The translations under genes were made by a program, and so were the position numbers. This document shows positions 9,152 to 19,573 of a stretch of 64,000 nucleotides of DNA, piece after piece. Where the stretch lies: NCBI GenBank assembly GCA_963576725.1, contig OY755241.1, forward strand, positions 26,786,853 through 26,850,852. Reading direction: 5' to 3'. Below the pieces are notes generated by a model. That model was given only the letters and a program-made list of their open reading frames with translations, searched no databases and was not told the origin of the DNA. Each line of letters starts with the position of its first letter. Position 1 is the stretch's first letter. This DNA is from Azorinus chamasolen (lineage: Eukaryota > Mollusca > Bivalvia > Cardiida > Solecurtidae).

Positions 9152-9366
9152 ATCCTGTCCCTTACATAAACGCCTTTTCATGCATTTGCAAACAGAGTAG
9201 ACCCAGATCTGGCGGCTTCTATAGGAGCTGATGAGATCAGGGTCAGCTCTGTTTGAATCTGTTCTTTAGTTTCTTCAATGGCTACGTTGTTCCATATTCT
9301 ATATTTCATTATATTCATTTTTCTGTGAATATTCAGTAGATATTGTATAAAACAGGGAGAGGGTTA
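9150..9366 (+). mobile_element. Family A MITE
   Basis: TTAATCCTGTCCCTTACATA to AACAGGGAGAGGGTTA. The hairpin is bounded by GCAAACAG and CTGTTTG, with GACCCAGATC on the left and GATCAGGGTC on the right. The tip is worn. Confidence 0.8.
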
Positions 9367-9454
9367 CGTCGATAATCAATAACAAGCTTAGCAAGGTTGC
9401 TGTTGTGAGATTTATTTTTAGGAGTTCAGGTCACGATATGTGTATGTACTTGTA

Positions 9455-9658
9455 TAAGTAGAATCTGTCTTAAGTGGTCATTTATTTATTGAACATAGGA
9501 ATCTTAAAAACAGGTGATTGTTACATGCTGGGTAAAAGTAATGCACAAAGCTCCTATTGGAGCTTTCTGCTTTACGTTTGACTTGCATTAAGCTGCCATC
9601 TGCCTTACAGACCCACAATTAGATTTTTTGATGGCCGCTTAAGACAGCTGCTACTGTA
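9455..9658. mobile_element. Family G MITE
   Basis: AAGTAGAATCTGTCTTAAGT to GGCCGCTTAAGACAGC and CTACTGTA. The hairpin tip is AAGCTCCTATTGGAGCTT. Confidence 0.8.
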
Positions 9659-9972
9659 TTGAAATGTTTTATCACACCCTTATAGTGGTTCATTCTATTA
9701 GTTCTTGCGTTAAGAGTTATCTCTGTCTATTTATAACTTAAAACTCTTTCATATATACTCAATAAAAACCTTATATTATGGTCAAACAGAGCGATGTCAA
9801 TTAATATATTATATGTTTTCCGAATACATCGTAACCTTTTCATTCTAGCCGGAGACATATATAGCCTTTTAATGTTCTCTTTACATCCGTAAATCAGCTA
9901 AATGGTAAAACATGTCAAGTTTAGAACAGATACCTGTCAATCAGTGGTGCGAATCACGCCATATAAGTATCA

Positions 9973-10045
9973 GCCGGAATAGCTCAGTTGGGAGAGCGTT
10001 AGACTGAAGATCTAAAGGTCCCTGGTTCGATCCCGGGTTCCGGCG
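9973..10045 (+). tRNA. tRNA-Phe (GAA), copy 1
   Basis: A full 73-nt cloverleaf: acceptor stem GCCGGAA/TTCCGGC, D arm GCTC/GAGC, anticodon stem TTAGA/TCTAA with loop CTGAAGA (anticodon GAA), T arm with TTCGATC loop. No intron, and CCA is not encoded. Position 73 is G rather than the A usual for tRNA-Phe, an identity element, so charging efficiency is uncertain. A T run at 10073-10080 is a Pol III terminator after a 27-nt trailer. The trailer word CGGCTGAT (10061-10068) is complementary to leader plus first bases ATCAGCCG (9969-9976). Confidence 0.9.
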
Positions 10046-10209
10046 CAGACGGAACGTCGGCGGCTGATCGACTTTTTTTTCTTCTTTTTTTGTAATATAT
10101 TCTATTCATTTTAACATCATAGGTTTTTTTTAGGTCAGTTTGATACAGACATGTTCGAAGAGAAGTAAAATTGCAAATCAACCGTGGAGAAGCTCAACAC
10201 GTACGGTTA

Positions 10210-10400
10210 TACAGTAAAACCTCTCTATAACGGCCACTTAATTACGTCAGTTAGTTTGTGTTAAAGGCAGATGTCTGCTTAAAGCAAGGTTAATATAGGA
10301 GCATTCTGGTTTACTTTCACATTGCTTTAAGCAGCCATCTGCCCTAAATACTAACTAATTAACACTATTTAGTGGCCGTTATAGAGACGTTTTACTGTAT
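10210..10400. mobile_element. Family D MITE, tip partly deleted
   Basis: TACAGTAAAACCTCTCTATA to GTTTTACTGTA, TA-flanked. AGGCAGATGTCTGCTTAAAG and CTTTAAGCAGCCATCTGCC form the stem. Confidence 0.85.
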
Positions 10401-10808
10401 ATTGTTGTTATCAACTTTTCACAATCTATTTAATGACTATTCGTATAAGTTCAAATGACTTCATGGACATTGGCTTTAGTAATAAAACAAGGACATTGTT
10501 GTCATGGCCGACAGAGTAGTCTGTATAATTATTTAAGTAAACACAACATATCCTGATTTGATAACTCTTACAAGTACTATTTGATATGGGTCTACTCTGA
10601 TTACAAATACGTGAAAGGGTCTCTTATCAAGTTTAGAGATGAGAATGGGTCTAGCTAAATGTATAAATATTTTTATGTAAAAGCACATTTTGGTCTTAAC
10701 AGAACCTGTACAATAAAAACTATATAATTCCATAAGCATCCCTGTTTGCATATGTGTAGACACTAGACAGGCGTATTTATGAAGTAATGGTTGAAGACAC
10801 TCATTAAC
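10401..10808. other. AT-rich sequence, weak family A traces
   Basis: Only a faint family A-like stretch (GATATGGGTCTACTCTGATT near 10580) is seen. No gene. Confidence 0.4.
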
Positions 10809-11801
10809 TACAGTAAAACCTCTCTATAACTGCCACTAAATTACATCAAATAGTTTGTGTTAAAGGCAGGTGCGTTCTGTTTTACTTTCACCTTGATTTA
10901 AGCAGCCACTTGCCCTAAATACCAACTAATTAACACTATTTACTGGCCGTTATAGAGAGGTTACTAATTAACACTATTTACTGGCCGTTATAGAGAGGTT
11001 ACTAATTAACACTATTTACTGGCCGTTATAGAGAGGTTACTAATTAACACTATTTAATGGCCGTTATAGAGAGGTTACTAATTAACACTATTTACTGGCC
11101 GTTATAGAGAGGTTACTAATTAACACTATTTACTGGCCGTTATAGAGAGGTTACTAATTAACACTATTTACTGGCCGTTATAGAGAGGTTACTAATTAAC
11201 ACTATTTACTGGCCGTTATAGAGAGGTTACTAATTAACACTATTTACTGGCCGTTATAGAGAGGTTACTAATTAACACTATTTACTGGCCGTTATAGAGA
11301 GGTTACTAATTAACACTATTTACTGGCCGTTATAGAGAGGTTACTAATTAACACTATTTACTGGCCGTTATAGAGAGGTTACTAATTAACACTATTTACT
11401 GGCCGTTATAGAGAGGTTACTAATTAACACTATTTACTGGCCGTTATAGAGAGGTTACTAATTAACACTATTTACTGGCCGTTATAGAGAGGTTACTAAT
11501 TAACACTATTTACTGGCCGTTATAGAGAGGTTACTAATTAACACTATTTACTGGCCGTTATAGAGAGGTTACTAATTAACACTATTTACTGGCCGTTATA
11601 GAGAGGTTACTAATTAACACTATTTACTGGCCGTTATAGAGAGGTTACTAATTAACACTATTTACTGGCCGTTATAGAGAGGTTACTAATTAACACTATT
11701 TACTGGCCGTTATAGAGAGGTTACTAATTAACACTATTTACTGGCCGTTATAGAGAGGTTACTAATTAACACTATTTACTGGCCGTTATAGAGAGGTTTT
11801 A
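10809..11801. mobile_element. Family D MITE whose right end is amplified into a 38-bp satellite
   Basis: Begins TACAGTAAAACCTCTCTATA with a shortened stem. The terminal inverted repeat segment is then repeated before a last GAGAGGTTTTA. The final CTGTA is lost. Confidence 0.85.
10923..11796. repeat. 38-bp tandem array, 23 units
   Basis: Unit TTACTAATTAACACTATTTA + CTGGCCGTTATAGAGAGG. The first unit starts with the MITE's own CAACTAATTAAC. The next 22 units occupy exactly 836 bp and are nearly identical; one difference (TTTAATGG) was noticed near 11055. No spacers. Confidence 0.95.
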
Positions 11802-11937
11802 CCTCATCTCAACGCATTGTCTGGTATATTCAAACAAAGGACTGTTCAGAGACTGCTCTGTTTGAGTACGAATCAATATGGATCTGATCATACCACGGTT
11901 TGCCACGGTCAAGAATCCTCTTTTTTCACGATGTTGT

Positions 11938-12104
11938 TTTCCCTTTACTCCATAAATACGCTTTATACGCATTTGAATTCAGAGTAGACTTGATCAGACA
12001 GCTCCTGGTAAAAACCTCAGATGTTCATGCGCTATTAAAACAATAATTAATCAAATTAGCATTCGTGACGTCATTATTCCTCACATGAATATTCATGGCA
12101 TAAA
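11938..12104 (+). mobile_element. Family A MITE, decayed
   Basis: CCCTTTACTCCATAAATACG and ATTCATGGCATAAA ends are kept. The hairpin is reduced to CAGAGTAGACTTGATCAGAC. Confidence 0.6.
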
Positions 12105-12124
12105 ATATTATACAAATTGGTAAT

Positions 12125-12375
12125 TTAACCCTTCTCTTGCTATTCACGTCAATATACCTACCTGTAAATAGTGAAGACCCAGATATGAGACCGCTCCTGC
12201 AGGAGCTGTCTCATCAGGGTCTGCACTATTTACAGTTGATTGTGCAACCAGTGCACTCCGCAGCAGTGATTGCATAGAGAACTACTTGTACACAGTGAAG
12301 ATATATGTAACTATACAACAGGGCGTGGGTAAAGAAGGAGAAATGTATTTTAAAATTCAGCAAGCGAATGGTTAA
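12125..12375 (+). mobile_element. Family B MITE, complete
   Basis: TTAACCCTTCTCTTGCTATT to CAAGCGAATGGTTAA. The hairpin tip is CGCTCCTGCAGGAGCTG. The left arm has CCCAGATATGAG (one extra AT pair); the right has CTCATCAGGG. Confidence 0.9.
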
Positions 12376-12660
12376 TATTCACACAGTCATTTATTTGTTA
12401 CATGGATATTCATTATGTAAAGGGTTAGATCACTACAAGAGATAGGTTTCCATTCCAAAGACAACTCAGAGAAAAATGTCGCATGGACATGTTTGTGGCC
12501 AGATGTTCAGCTTGGGTAATCTGGTCGACAGTTTTCTTATGATGTGTTTTACATTTTTTTTCCTTTTTAGAATAGCTAGTATGTATAACATTAATGCTTT
12601 ATCCGGGTATCCGCAATTAGAATTGCATTCGAAAACAGGTTGGGTGCAGATAAGACTAAA

Positions 12661-13470
12661 ACCAATCTGATGTCTCCTAGTGATCCATGTTCCAATCTGA
12701 TGTCTCCTAGTGATCCATGTACCAATCTGATGTCTCATTGTGATCCATGTACCAATCTGATGTCTCATAGTGATCCATGTACCAATCTGATGTCTCGTAG
12801 TGATCCATGTACCAATCTGATGTCTCATAGTGATCCATGTACCAATCTGATGTCTCATAGTGATCCATGTACCAATCTGATATCTCATAGTGATCCATGT
12901 ACCAATCTGATGTCTCATAGTGATCCATGTACATGTATCTGATGTCTCATAGTGATCCATGTACCATCTGATGTCTCATAGTTATCCATGTACAAATCTG
13001 ATGTCTCCTAGTGATCCATGTACAAATCTGATGGCTTATAGTGATCCATGTACAAATCTGATATCTCATAGTGATCCATGTACCAATCTGATGTCTCATA
13101 GTGATCCATGTACCAATCTGATGTCTCATAGTGATCCATGTACCAATCTGATGTCTCATAGTGATCCATGTACCAATCTGATATCTCATAGTGATCCATG
13201 TACCAATCTGATATCTCATAGTGATCCATGTACCAATCTGATATCTCATAGTGATCCATGTACCAATCTGATGTCTCATAGTGATCCATGTACCAATCTG
13301 ATGCCTCATAGTGATCCATGTACCAATCTGATGTCTCATAGTGATCCATGTACCAATCTGATGCCTCATAGTGATCCATGTACCAATCTGATGCCTCATA
13401 GTGATCCATGTACCAATCTGATGTCTCATAGATGGATCAATCTGATGTCTCATAGTGATCCATGTACATG
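12661..13470. repeat. 30-bp tandem array, about 27 units
   Basis: Unit CAATCTGATGTCTCATAGTG + ATCCATGTAC. Because 30 is a multiple of 3, several frames on both strands stay open through the array, giving spurious repetitive ORFs. Sequence variants (CTCATAG, CTCCTAG, CTCGTAG) are scattered. Short register slips occur near 12930 and 13430. Confidence 0.95.
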
Positions 13471-13568
13471 TAGCTGTTTGACACTCGCTCTGTAGTTTCT
13501 CAAAAGCTTTCTCGAAATTGAAAGTATTCAAAATTTCACCTGATCCAATTTTGAGCAGATATTATCTT

Positions 13569-13816
13569 TTAACATGTTCCTTCATATAAACGTGTTTTCA
13601 CGCATTTGCAAATAGAGTAGATCCAGATCAGACGGCTCCTAGAGGAGCCGTCTGATCAGAGTCTGTTCTGTTTGCTAGTAGAATTTGATATAAGATTCTT
13701 TGCTTTCTAAAATGTCTACAATGTTCCACCTTCCATATTTCTTTGTAGCTATTTCGTTAATGAATAGTCAGTAAGTATTGCAATTTGAAACAAACATAGA
13801 ACAGGGAGAGGGTTAA
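13569..13816 (+). mobile_element. Family A MITE, complete
   Basis: TTAACATGTTCCTTCATATA to GAACAGGGAGAGGGTTAA, 248 bp. The hairpin has tip GGCTCCTAGAGGAGCC, TCCAGATC left and GATCAGAG right. Confidence 0.9.
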
Positions 13817-13925
13817 AAGTGGCGTAAATATGCGTCTGTATCAGGTTAAGGGTTAAACTGTGACAAGTTAAGTTTGATATAGATACCCGTGAGTGACTGA
13901 TACGAACCATGTCATATTGCTATCA

Positions 13926-13998
13926 GCCGGAATAGCTCAGTTGGGAGAGCGTTAGACTGAAGATCTAAAGGTCCCTGGTTCGATCCCGGGTTCCGGCG
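13926..13998 (+). tRNA. tRNA-Phe (GAA), copy 2
   Basis: Identical over all 73 nt to the copy at 9973, including G73. The trailer differs by one base. It again places CGGCTGAT (14014-14021) against leader ATCAGCCG (13922-13929), then a T5 run at 14026-14030. About 60 bp of upstream sequence is recognisably similar but diverged. So the unit was duplicated, and gene and trailer were held while the upstream flank drifted. Confidence 0.9.
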
Positions 13999-14498
13999 CG
14001 GACGGAACGTCGGCGGCTGATCGACTTTTTCTTTTTTATGATCGTAATATTGCAAAGTATCTAACATGAGGGAGTTGAGACATTCACACAAATGTCAATG
14101 ACTGTTTTAATGACGTATGTTTCTGTTATCAGATCGCCACCTAAACCATGTACATGTATATATCTTAGTCTGGTCAAAAGATGATTCGGCTAAAAAATAT
14201 TACACATTTAATTAATTACAATCACAACCACTCGACTATTTGAAGTCATTGCAACTTTCAATACTTACTTCTTGTGACAGAAATGATCAGTTGTGGTGGT
14301 CGTATGTTTGAACTTGCAATAATACGTTCAGTCGCTCAATCTTTTGGAAGAAGAGCGTCTGGGAGAAAACTGTCTACACATGTGTTGTATGATAAATAAC
14401 TATAAGCAAGACGTAGGAGTTAAGAGGATAGTTTATTACATGTGTAATATAATTAATTATTATGCATAAATAAGCGTAGAGCAATAACACACACATAC
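13999..14498. other. Spacer, nothing recognised beyond the tRNA trailer
   Basis: AT-rich sequence without family matches. Confidence 0.4.
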
Positions 14499-14701
14499 AT
14501 GTAAAACCTCTCTATAACGGTCACTAAATTACATCAAGTATTTTGTGTTAAAGGCAGGTGGCTGTCTAAAGCAAGGTGAAAGTAAAGCAGAACGCTCCTA
14601 TAGGAGCGTTCTGTTTTACTTCCACCTTGCTTTAAGCAACCACCTGCCCTAAATACCAACTAATTAACGCAATTTAGTGGCCGTTATAGAGAGGGTTTAC
14701 A
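14499..14701. mobile_element. Family D MITE
   Basis: GTAAAACCTCTCTATAACGG to CCGTTATAGAGAGGGTTTAC. The stem tip is AACGCTCCTATAGGAGCGTT. Confidence 0.9.
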
Positions 14702-14776
14702 TGTACGTGTACAATCATAGAGAATCTATAGTAAAAATCCCTTAACCTGATGTTGAACGTGGTATCAATGTCTGTT

Positions 14777-14958
14777 TTAACCCTTTCCCTGTTCAATATA
14801 CAGGTAAGGAATAATGACGGCATGGATATTTATGAGTTGAAATTTGAAACTGTTATTTTTTCAAAGGAATGTTTCGCTTTGAAAAAGCAAACAGATTAGA
14901 TCTGGGTCTACTCTGTTTGCAAATGCATGAAAAGCGTTTATATGAGGGAAAGGGTTAA
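14777..14958 (-). mobile_element. Family A MITE with hairpin centre deleted
   Basis: TTAACCCTTTCCCTGTTC to GAGGGAAAGGGTTAA. The hairpin is cut to GCAAACAGATTAGATC joined directly to TGGGTCTACTCTGTTTGC (14887-14920). Confidence 0.85.
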
Positions 14959-15112
14959 GACAAGTGCCGGCTTAAAATACATGGTGAAAGAGCAGAACGC
15001 CCCTGAAGGAGCTATGTGCATGACGTTCACCATGCATTAAGGCAGCCAACTGCCAGAAAAGATATAAATTATTATTAATTAAAAGTTGATTTAGCGAGGT
15101 TTTGCATTACTG
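14959..15112. mobile_element. TA-class MITE relic
   Basis: GCCGGCTTAAAATACATGG, AACGCCCCTGAAGGAGC and CATGCATTAAGGCAGCC keep the TA-class stem. The ends are worn. Confidence 0.5.
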
Positions 15113-15285
15113 TTGAACTTCGATTACTCGAACTCCGATAACTCGAAATTATGGATAACTCAGCATTATCTTAAACCTGAAATAAGCCGAGAGGATATAT
15201 CCAGATTTAAAGTCGGATTACTCGAACTTCTGTAAGCTCGAAGTAATTTGTATGATTTGTTGAAGTTCGAGGTATTGTGGTTTCG
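15111..15285. mobile_element. Family F MITE, shortened
   Basis: ACTGTTGAACTTCGATTACTC and GTTGAAGTTCGAGGTATTG are the inverted ends. The usual central stem is gone. Confidence 0.6.
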
Positions 15286-15339
15286 TTTTTTAGCATAAAC
15301 AATAAATTTGCCGGCATAAGCGATACCATGGTAACGTTT

Positions 15340-15400
15340 GTAAACAATTTGTATCCAGATGAGACGCCGAGTAACTCGCAAAAAGTCATTGTAAACTGTC
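15340..15400 (+). mobile_element. Family C half hairpin
   Basis: GTAAACAATTTGTATCCAGA followed by TGAGACGCCGAGTAACTCG; the second arm is lost. Confidence 0.6.
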
Positions 15401-15466
15401 TAGATTGAAACCTGAAGTATTCCATAATCTATTGAAATAAAAACATATTTTGCGATCAAACAGTTT

Positions 15467-15697
15467 AACACTTTCGGCGCCAAATTTCTAACTGTCGTCT
15501 GCAATTTGTTGTTAAATTATTCGGTACACTAAGGAAATTAGATAAATAAACGCAAAATTTCAAAGTAATAACGCATAGGTATAAAAAATAAGATTGAGAC
15601 AAATAGTGAAATCCCTGATCAGAAAAAGGCGGCGTCTGATCTGGGACTGCACTATTTGTCGTGGTGCATTTATACGACATTGGTGGTGAAAGGGTTA
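15467..15697 (-). mobile_element. Family C-like MITE, variant tip
   Basis: TTAACACTTTCGGCGCCAAA to GGTGGTGAAAGGGTTA. The hairpin is at 15597-15661 with CCCTGATCAG left and CTGATCTGGG right. Confidence 0.65.
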
Positions 15698-15962
15698 GAT
15701 AGTGATGCGTCTCACCTGGGTCCAACCATATTTGTAAAGAATATCACAGAACTGAGATCGGTAACGATAAGAAACTTAACTGGAAGGAATATTTTTGATA
15801 TTCATTATATAACACAAACACATAAAAATAAAACAAAATATCACAAGGTTTATGGCACCTGAAAGCAGATAGAGTCGGTCCAAGTAGCCATTATAAATAG
15901 AAAAAAAACACATCGTCATTTAAATGATATCTATTAATCCTTACCCTTTCATTTGATTTCAG

Positions 15963-16195
15963 GGAAACAATGTCCGCATGTCAACAAGGAAACACTGTCC
16001 GTGTGTCAACAAGGAAACAATGTCGGTGTGTCAACAAGGAAACAATGTCCGTGTGTCATCAAGGAAACAATGTCCACGTGTCAACAAGGAAACAATGTCG
16101 GTAAGGAAACAATGTCCGTGTGCCAACAAGGAAACAATGTCCGTGTAAACAATGTCCGTGTGTCAACACGGAAACCATGTCCGTGTGTCAACAGT
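15963..16195. repeat. ~24-bp minisatellite
   Basis: About nine irregular units of GTGTCAACAAGGAAACAATG + TCC. The array ends at the start of the next hairpin. Confidence 0.9.
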
Positions 16196-16252
16196 TTAGA
16201 TCCTAATGAGACACGGATTTCCTCGGCGTTTTCATCTGTAGCTAAACTGTTG
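16189..16252 (-). mobile_element. Family C hairpin, diverged
   Basis: CAACAGTTTAGATCCTAATG and TCATCTGTAGCTAAACTGTTG are the arms; the tip is ACGGATTTCCTCGGC. Confidence 0.6.
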
Positions 16253-16344
16253 ACAAATTGTCTGTTAGAGTGTTGAAGGATAAGAATGGACTTAAGAGTT
16301 AACATATGCACACACGACGGGTGCTTAATGAGTACTGAAATGAC

Positions 16345-16563
16345 TACAGTAAAACCTCTCTATAACGACCACTATATATCTCTATAATTGTGTTAATTAG
16401 TTGGTATCTAGGGCAGGTGGCTGCTTAAAGCAAGGTGAAAGTAAAACAGAACGCTCCTATGGGAGCGTTCTGTTTTACTTTCATATTGCTTTAAGCAGTC
16501 ACCTGCCTTTAACACAAAATCCTTGATGTAACTTAGTGGCCGTTATAGAGAAGTTTTACTGTA
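16345..16563. mobile_element. Family D MITE, complete
   Basis: TACAGTAAAACCTCTCTATA to AGAAGTTTTACTGTA. The tip is AACGCTCCTATGGGAGCGTT. The inner parts of the two ends look partly exchanged (TTAATTAGTTGG on the left, CTTGATGTAA on the right). Confidence 0.9.
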
Positions 16564-16612
16564 CTTCGTGCCGTGAAAATGACACGAAATAATAGTATGC
16601 TCATTTTTATTA

Positions 16613-16826
16613 TTAACCTTTAGCCTGATGGGCAAATTATTTTTACACAACTTTTCACTTACTACATTTTCAGAATTTAAACTGTTATCAATTTGTCTAC
16701 CAAAATGCAATCAGGATGTCAAACAGTTTGGATCCTGATGAGACGCCGAGTTACTCGGCGTTTCATCTGGATCCAAACTGTTTGCATAGGTATTCACTCA
16801 TCCGCCCATAGCAGGCTAAAGGTTAA
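16613..16826 (-). mobile_element. Family C subfamily with TTAACCTTTAGCCTG ends
   Basis: TTAACCTTTAGCCTGATGGG to AGCAGGCTAAAGGTTAA, with the standard family C hairpin (tip GCCGAGTTACTCGGC; CCTGATG left, CATCTGG right). The same core is mounted in different ends. Confidence 0.85.
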
Positions 16827-17267
16827 TTTAGCACTGAACTGGGTAAGAAGAAATGATAAATGTACATATAATTCAATTTCAAATAAAAGAGGAAAATGTA
16901 ATTCTGTTTAATAGTACAGTTAGATATCGCCTAACTCATCCATTACTTAAGCGTTTGTTAGAAGTTGTTCAGGTAAATCTTCATAAAATGGTCCAACTGG
17001 GCTTATTGCAATACTTATGAGATCTCTTCAGAGAATAAAGCAGGTACCTTTAAATCGTCTGTCTGTTCAGTCTGTTTGAAAAGCAATTTCCACTTTTATT
17101 TCCTATAGATGTTTCGTTAAACAACGAACTGTGAAACAGACCATATTCTTCATCAACTATCCCCTATACTGGGACCCTCTGATTATGGTCTATATTGTTT
17201 ATCCATATATGTTTCGTTTGTGGTTTGTTTTGTCTTGTTGTTGGTGGGCAACATGTGTTTATACGGG
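16827..17267. other. No recognised feature
   Basis: AT-rich. No ORF or repeat family identified. Confidence 0.4.
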
Positions 17268-17519
17268 TTTAACTCTTTCCTCCATAGTACTCCTTTCTAC
17301 ACCTTTGCAAACAGAGTAGACCCTGATCAGACGGCTCCTATAGGAGCCGTCTGATCTGGGTCTACTCTGTTTGCATATGATGTGATATAGATATGACTTT
17401 ACAGTTTCTGCCATAGCCCAAACTGCATGTGTCCATGTGCTGCTATTGTAACAAATAATCTAATTAATATTCATGAGGTCATTGTTTCTTACATATATAT
17501 TCATGGAGTAATGGGTTTT
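17268..17519 (-). mobile_element. Family A MITE with hairpin inverted relative to its flanks
   Basis: The flanks read forward (TTTAACTCTTTCCTCCATAG ... ATTCATGGAGTAATGGGTTT). The 68-bp hairpin 17307-17374 carries CCCTGATC on the left and GATCTGGG on the right, the reverse of the other forward copies. Confidence 0.85.
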
Positions 17520-17730
17520 AGACACATCGCTTAGCGACCTTAATTAACTTTACTAGTTACAAGAAACAATCCGGATGATATGAAAAAAAGTGTTTTTCTT
17601 TGTGGCTTTTTTTTTTGAAGATTTATGATTCTCGGCAGAATGTCTGGGAGGTAACTGCTACAGAGTGAATACAATACCAAAAGCCGCTTGAATGCTGTGA
17701 CGTCAAAGTTGTTGGGTCGTACATATAGCG

Positions 17731-17933
17731 TTAATCCTTTGAGTGCGTGGCACGCGTATACTAACATTTGCAAACAGTGTAGACCCAGATCAGAAGGCTC
17801 CTAGAAAAGTCCTCCGATCTAGATTTGCCCTGTTTGTCATTCTAGCAAAGTTAAACATTTGAAGGTGAATGGAATCTAACATTAAACAATGATGGACCAT
17901 CCCTCGTTGAAAATTCAGCATTCAGTGGGTTAA
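17731..17933 (+). mobile_element. Family A MITE, diverged subfamily
   Basis: TTAATCCTTTGAGTGCGTGG to CAGCATTCAGTGGGTTAA. The hairpin has CCCAGATC left. The right TTAA (17930-17933) is shared with the next element. Confidence 0.8.
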
Positions 17934-18178
17934 CCCTTTCCCTTATACAAACGCATTTTCACGCATTTTCAAACAGAGTAGACCCAGACCAGACGGCTCC
18001 TATATGAGCTGTCTGATCAAGGTATGCTCTGTTTGCTAATGGAATTAGCTAGATCTGTTTCTTAGTTTCTAAAATGGCTACAGTGTTCCACCGTCCATAT
18101 TTCATTATAACTGTTTTGTCCGTGAATCTTCAGTAGGTATTGAAATTTGGAATAAACATAGAAAGGGAAAGGGTTTTT
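17930..18178 (+). mobile_element. Family A MITE
   Basis: TTAACCCTTTCCCTTATACA to AGAAAGGGAAAGGGTTTT. CCCAGACC left, GATCAAGG right, tip GGCTCCTATATGAGCT. Confidence 0.85.
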
Positions 18179-18202
18179 ATTAACAGAGTGCAATTATCGT
18201 TC

Positions 18203-18394
18203 CTATTTTCTCTTGAGAGCGTCACCGAGCATGTTAATAGGAAGCGGAAATATAATGGTGGAATTCTTCTCCGCGGCTATGCTATTAAGGGTCTGCAGAT
18301 ATCGTAGCTGAAGGGCGGCGCCGGACTGGCTTATGACGTCAGCAGCTTCTTTCAAAGATCTGGATGCCTTCACCTCTCCGTCCGCGGCGATTAC
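18203..18394 (-). CDS. Stomatin-like paralogue 1, terminal exon
   Basis: 192 nt, phase 0: [20 protein letters not shown] through NSTIIFPLP to LKRK and TAG at 18203-18205. An AG acceptor lies just beyond 18394. Where paralogue 2 reads SESPAAL, this exon reads SQSGAAL. Confidence 0.95.
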   Translation of the reverse strand, partial: VIAADGEVKASRSLKEAADVISQSGAALQLRYLQTLNSIAAEKNSTIIFPLPINMLGDALKRK

Positions 18395-18505
18395 CTACAT
18401 AGACACCAGTAAAACTCGTGCTTCAACTCGTTATCTCGTGAACATTCATAAAGAATTCACCAATTACGAATGCGCATTTAATTAATCCACCCATTGCCAT
18501 ATTAT

Positions 18506-18749
18506 TTAAGCCTTTCCTTCATATAAATGCCTTTTCACTCATTTACAAACAGAGCAGACCCGGATCAGACGGCTCCTATAGGAGCCGTCTGATCAGGGTC
18601 TGCTCTGTTTGCGTTTACCATGATAAACATCTGATTCTAGTGTGTGTCAAAGCAAAAAAGAAAATCCTTAAAAAAGCCATCGTTAGAAAAATTCAGCTAA
18701 TAAATATGCATGATTTAATTGTTTCTTACATGACTATTGAACAGGGAAA
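18506..18749 (+). mobile_element. Family A MITE
   Basis: TTAAGCCTTTCCTTCATATA to GAACAGGGAAACC. A long perfect hairpin has tip GGCTCCTATAGGAGCC, CCCGGATC left and GATCAGGG right. Confidence 0.85.
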
Positions 18750-18850
18750 CCCCAGCCAGACCTTACATTGGAACTTATCATGTATCCATGTGGTGGAGAC
18801 ACAGCAAACAAAACATGTGCTGGTAGAAGCCATTGACATAAATGGGTTTA

Positions 18851-18918
18851 GCAAACCGTGCAAACCCTGATCTGAGGTTTCCTTCATGAACCCCCACGAT
18901 CTGGGTCTACGGTGTTTA
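18851..18918 (-). mobile_element. Degenerate family A hairpin
   Basis: GCAAACCGTGCAAACCCTGA and GATCTGGGTCTACGGTGTTT arms; the tip is worn. Confidence 0.6.
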
Positions 18919-18973
18919 CACGTACGTCTCTTTTTAAGGGACACTGGGCATTAATCTGTTAATGGTATTATAG

Positions 18974-19160
18974 CTAACCCTTTGATCTCGCCGACTGATC
19001 AGGGTCTGCTCTGTTTGCTTATGGTATAATATAGATCTGATTCTACAGCTTCTGCCTAAGCCAAAATGTCCTGTGTCCATATGCCATTATAAAAAGTAAT
19101 CTTATTAATATTCATTCCGTCATTATTTCTTACATGAATATATAACAGGGAAAGGGTTAA
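18974..19160 (+). mobile_element. Family A MITE, left arm lost
   Basis: CTAACCCTTTGATCTC, then GATCAGGGTCTGCTCTGTTTGC and the full right part to AACAGGGAAAGGGTTAA. Confidence 0.75.
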
Positions 19161-19573
19161 GGGACATTAGACATTAATGTGTAAATTACAGTAATTAAAG
19201 TGTTAAGAATATAGAAGGAAAATCACATTAGCTTACAAAGTGTCAAAAGATGATGAGTTTAGGTTTAAGTAATACTATTCCTATTTTGACTCTGGGTGAA
19301 AACATTTGGCTATTTAAACGAAGTCCATTGATATTCACCAATTTAAATCTGAAAGGAAACGGGGACCATATCATTCAAGCTGATCAATGGCACCTATCGA
19401 TAATAAGAGTAGGACATTGCGTCCGATTTTCTGTGTATCCTCCCCTCTCTCTGGGGCGTCCACTTAGCTCACACTTGGCAGAAACGGACGTTAACCAACA
19501 CAACAACAATATAAAACACTTTTAAAAGCACTTTACTGTGGAAAGGGAGATAAGTGCAGTATAAATTACTAAC
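19161..19573. other. Intron sequence, nothing recognised
   Basis: Contains a chance 91-codon ORF (19250-19525) without recognisable motifs. Confidence 0.4.

Noticed and set aside
10923..11796. CRISPR-like regular array
   Set aside because: Units are directly adjacent without spacers, and the context is a eukaryotic genome with a MITE end as source.
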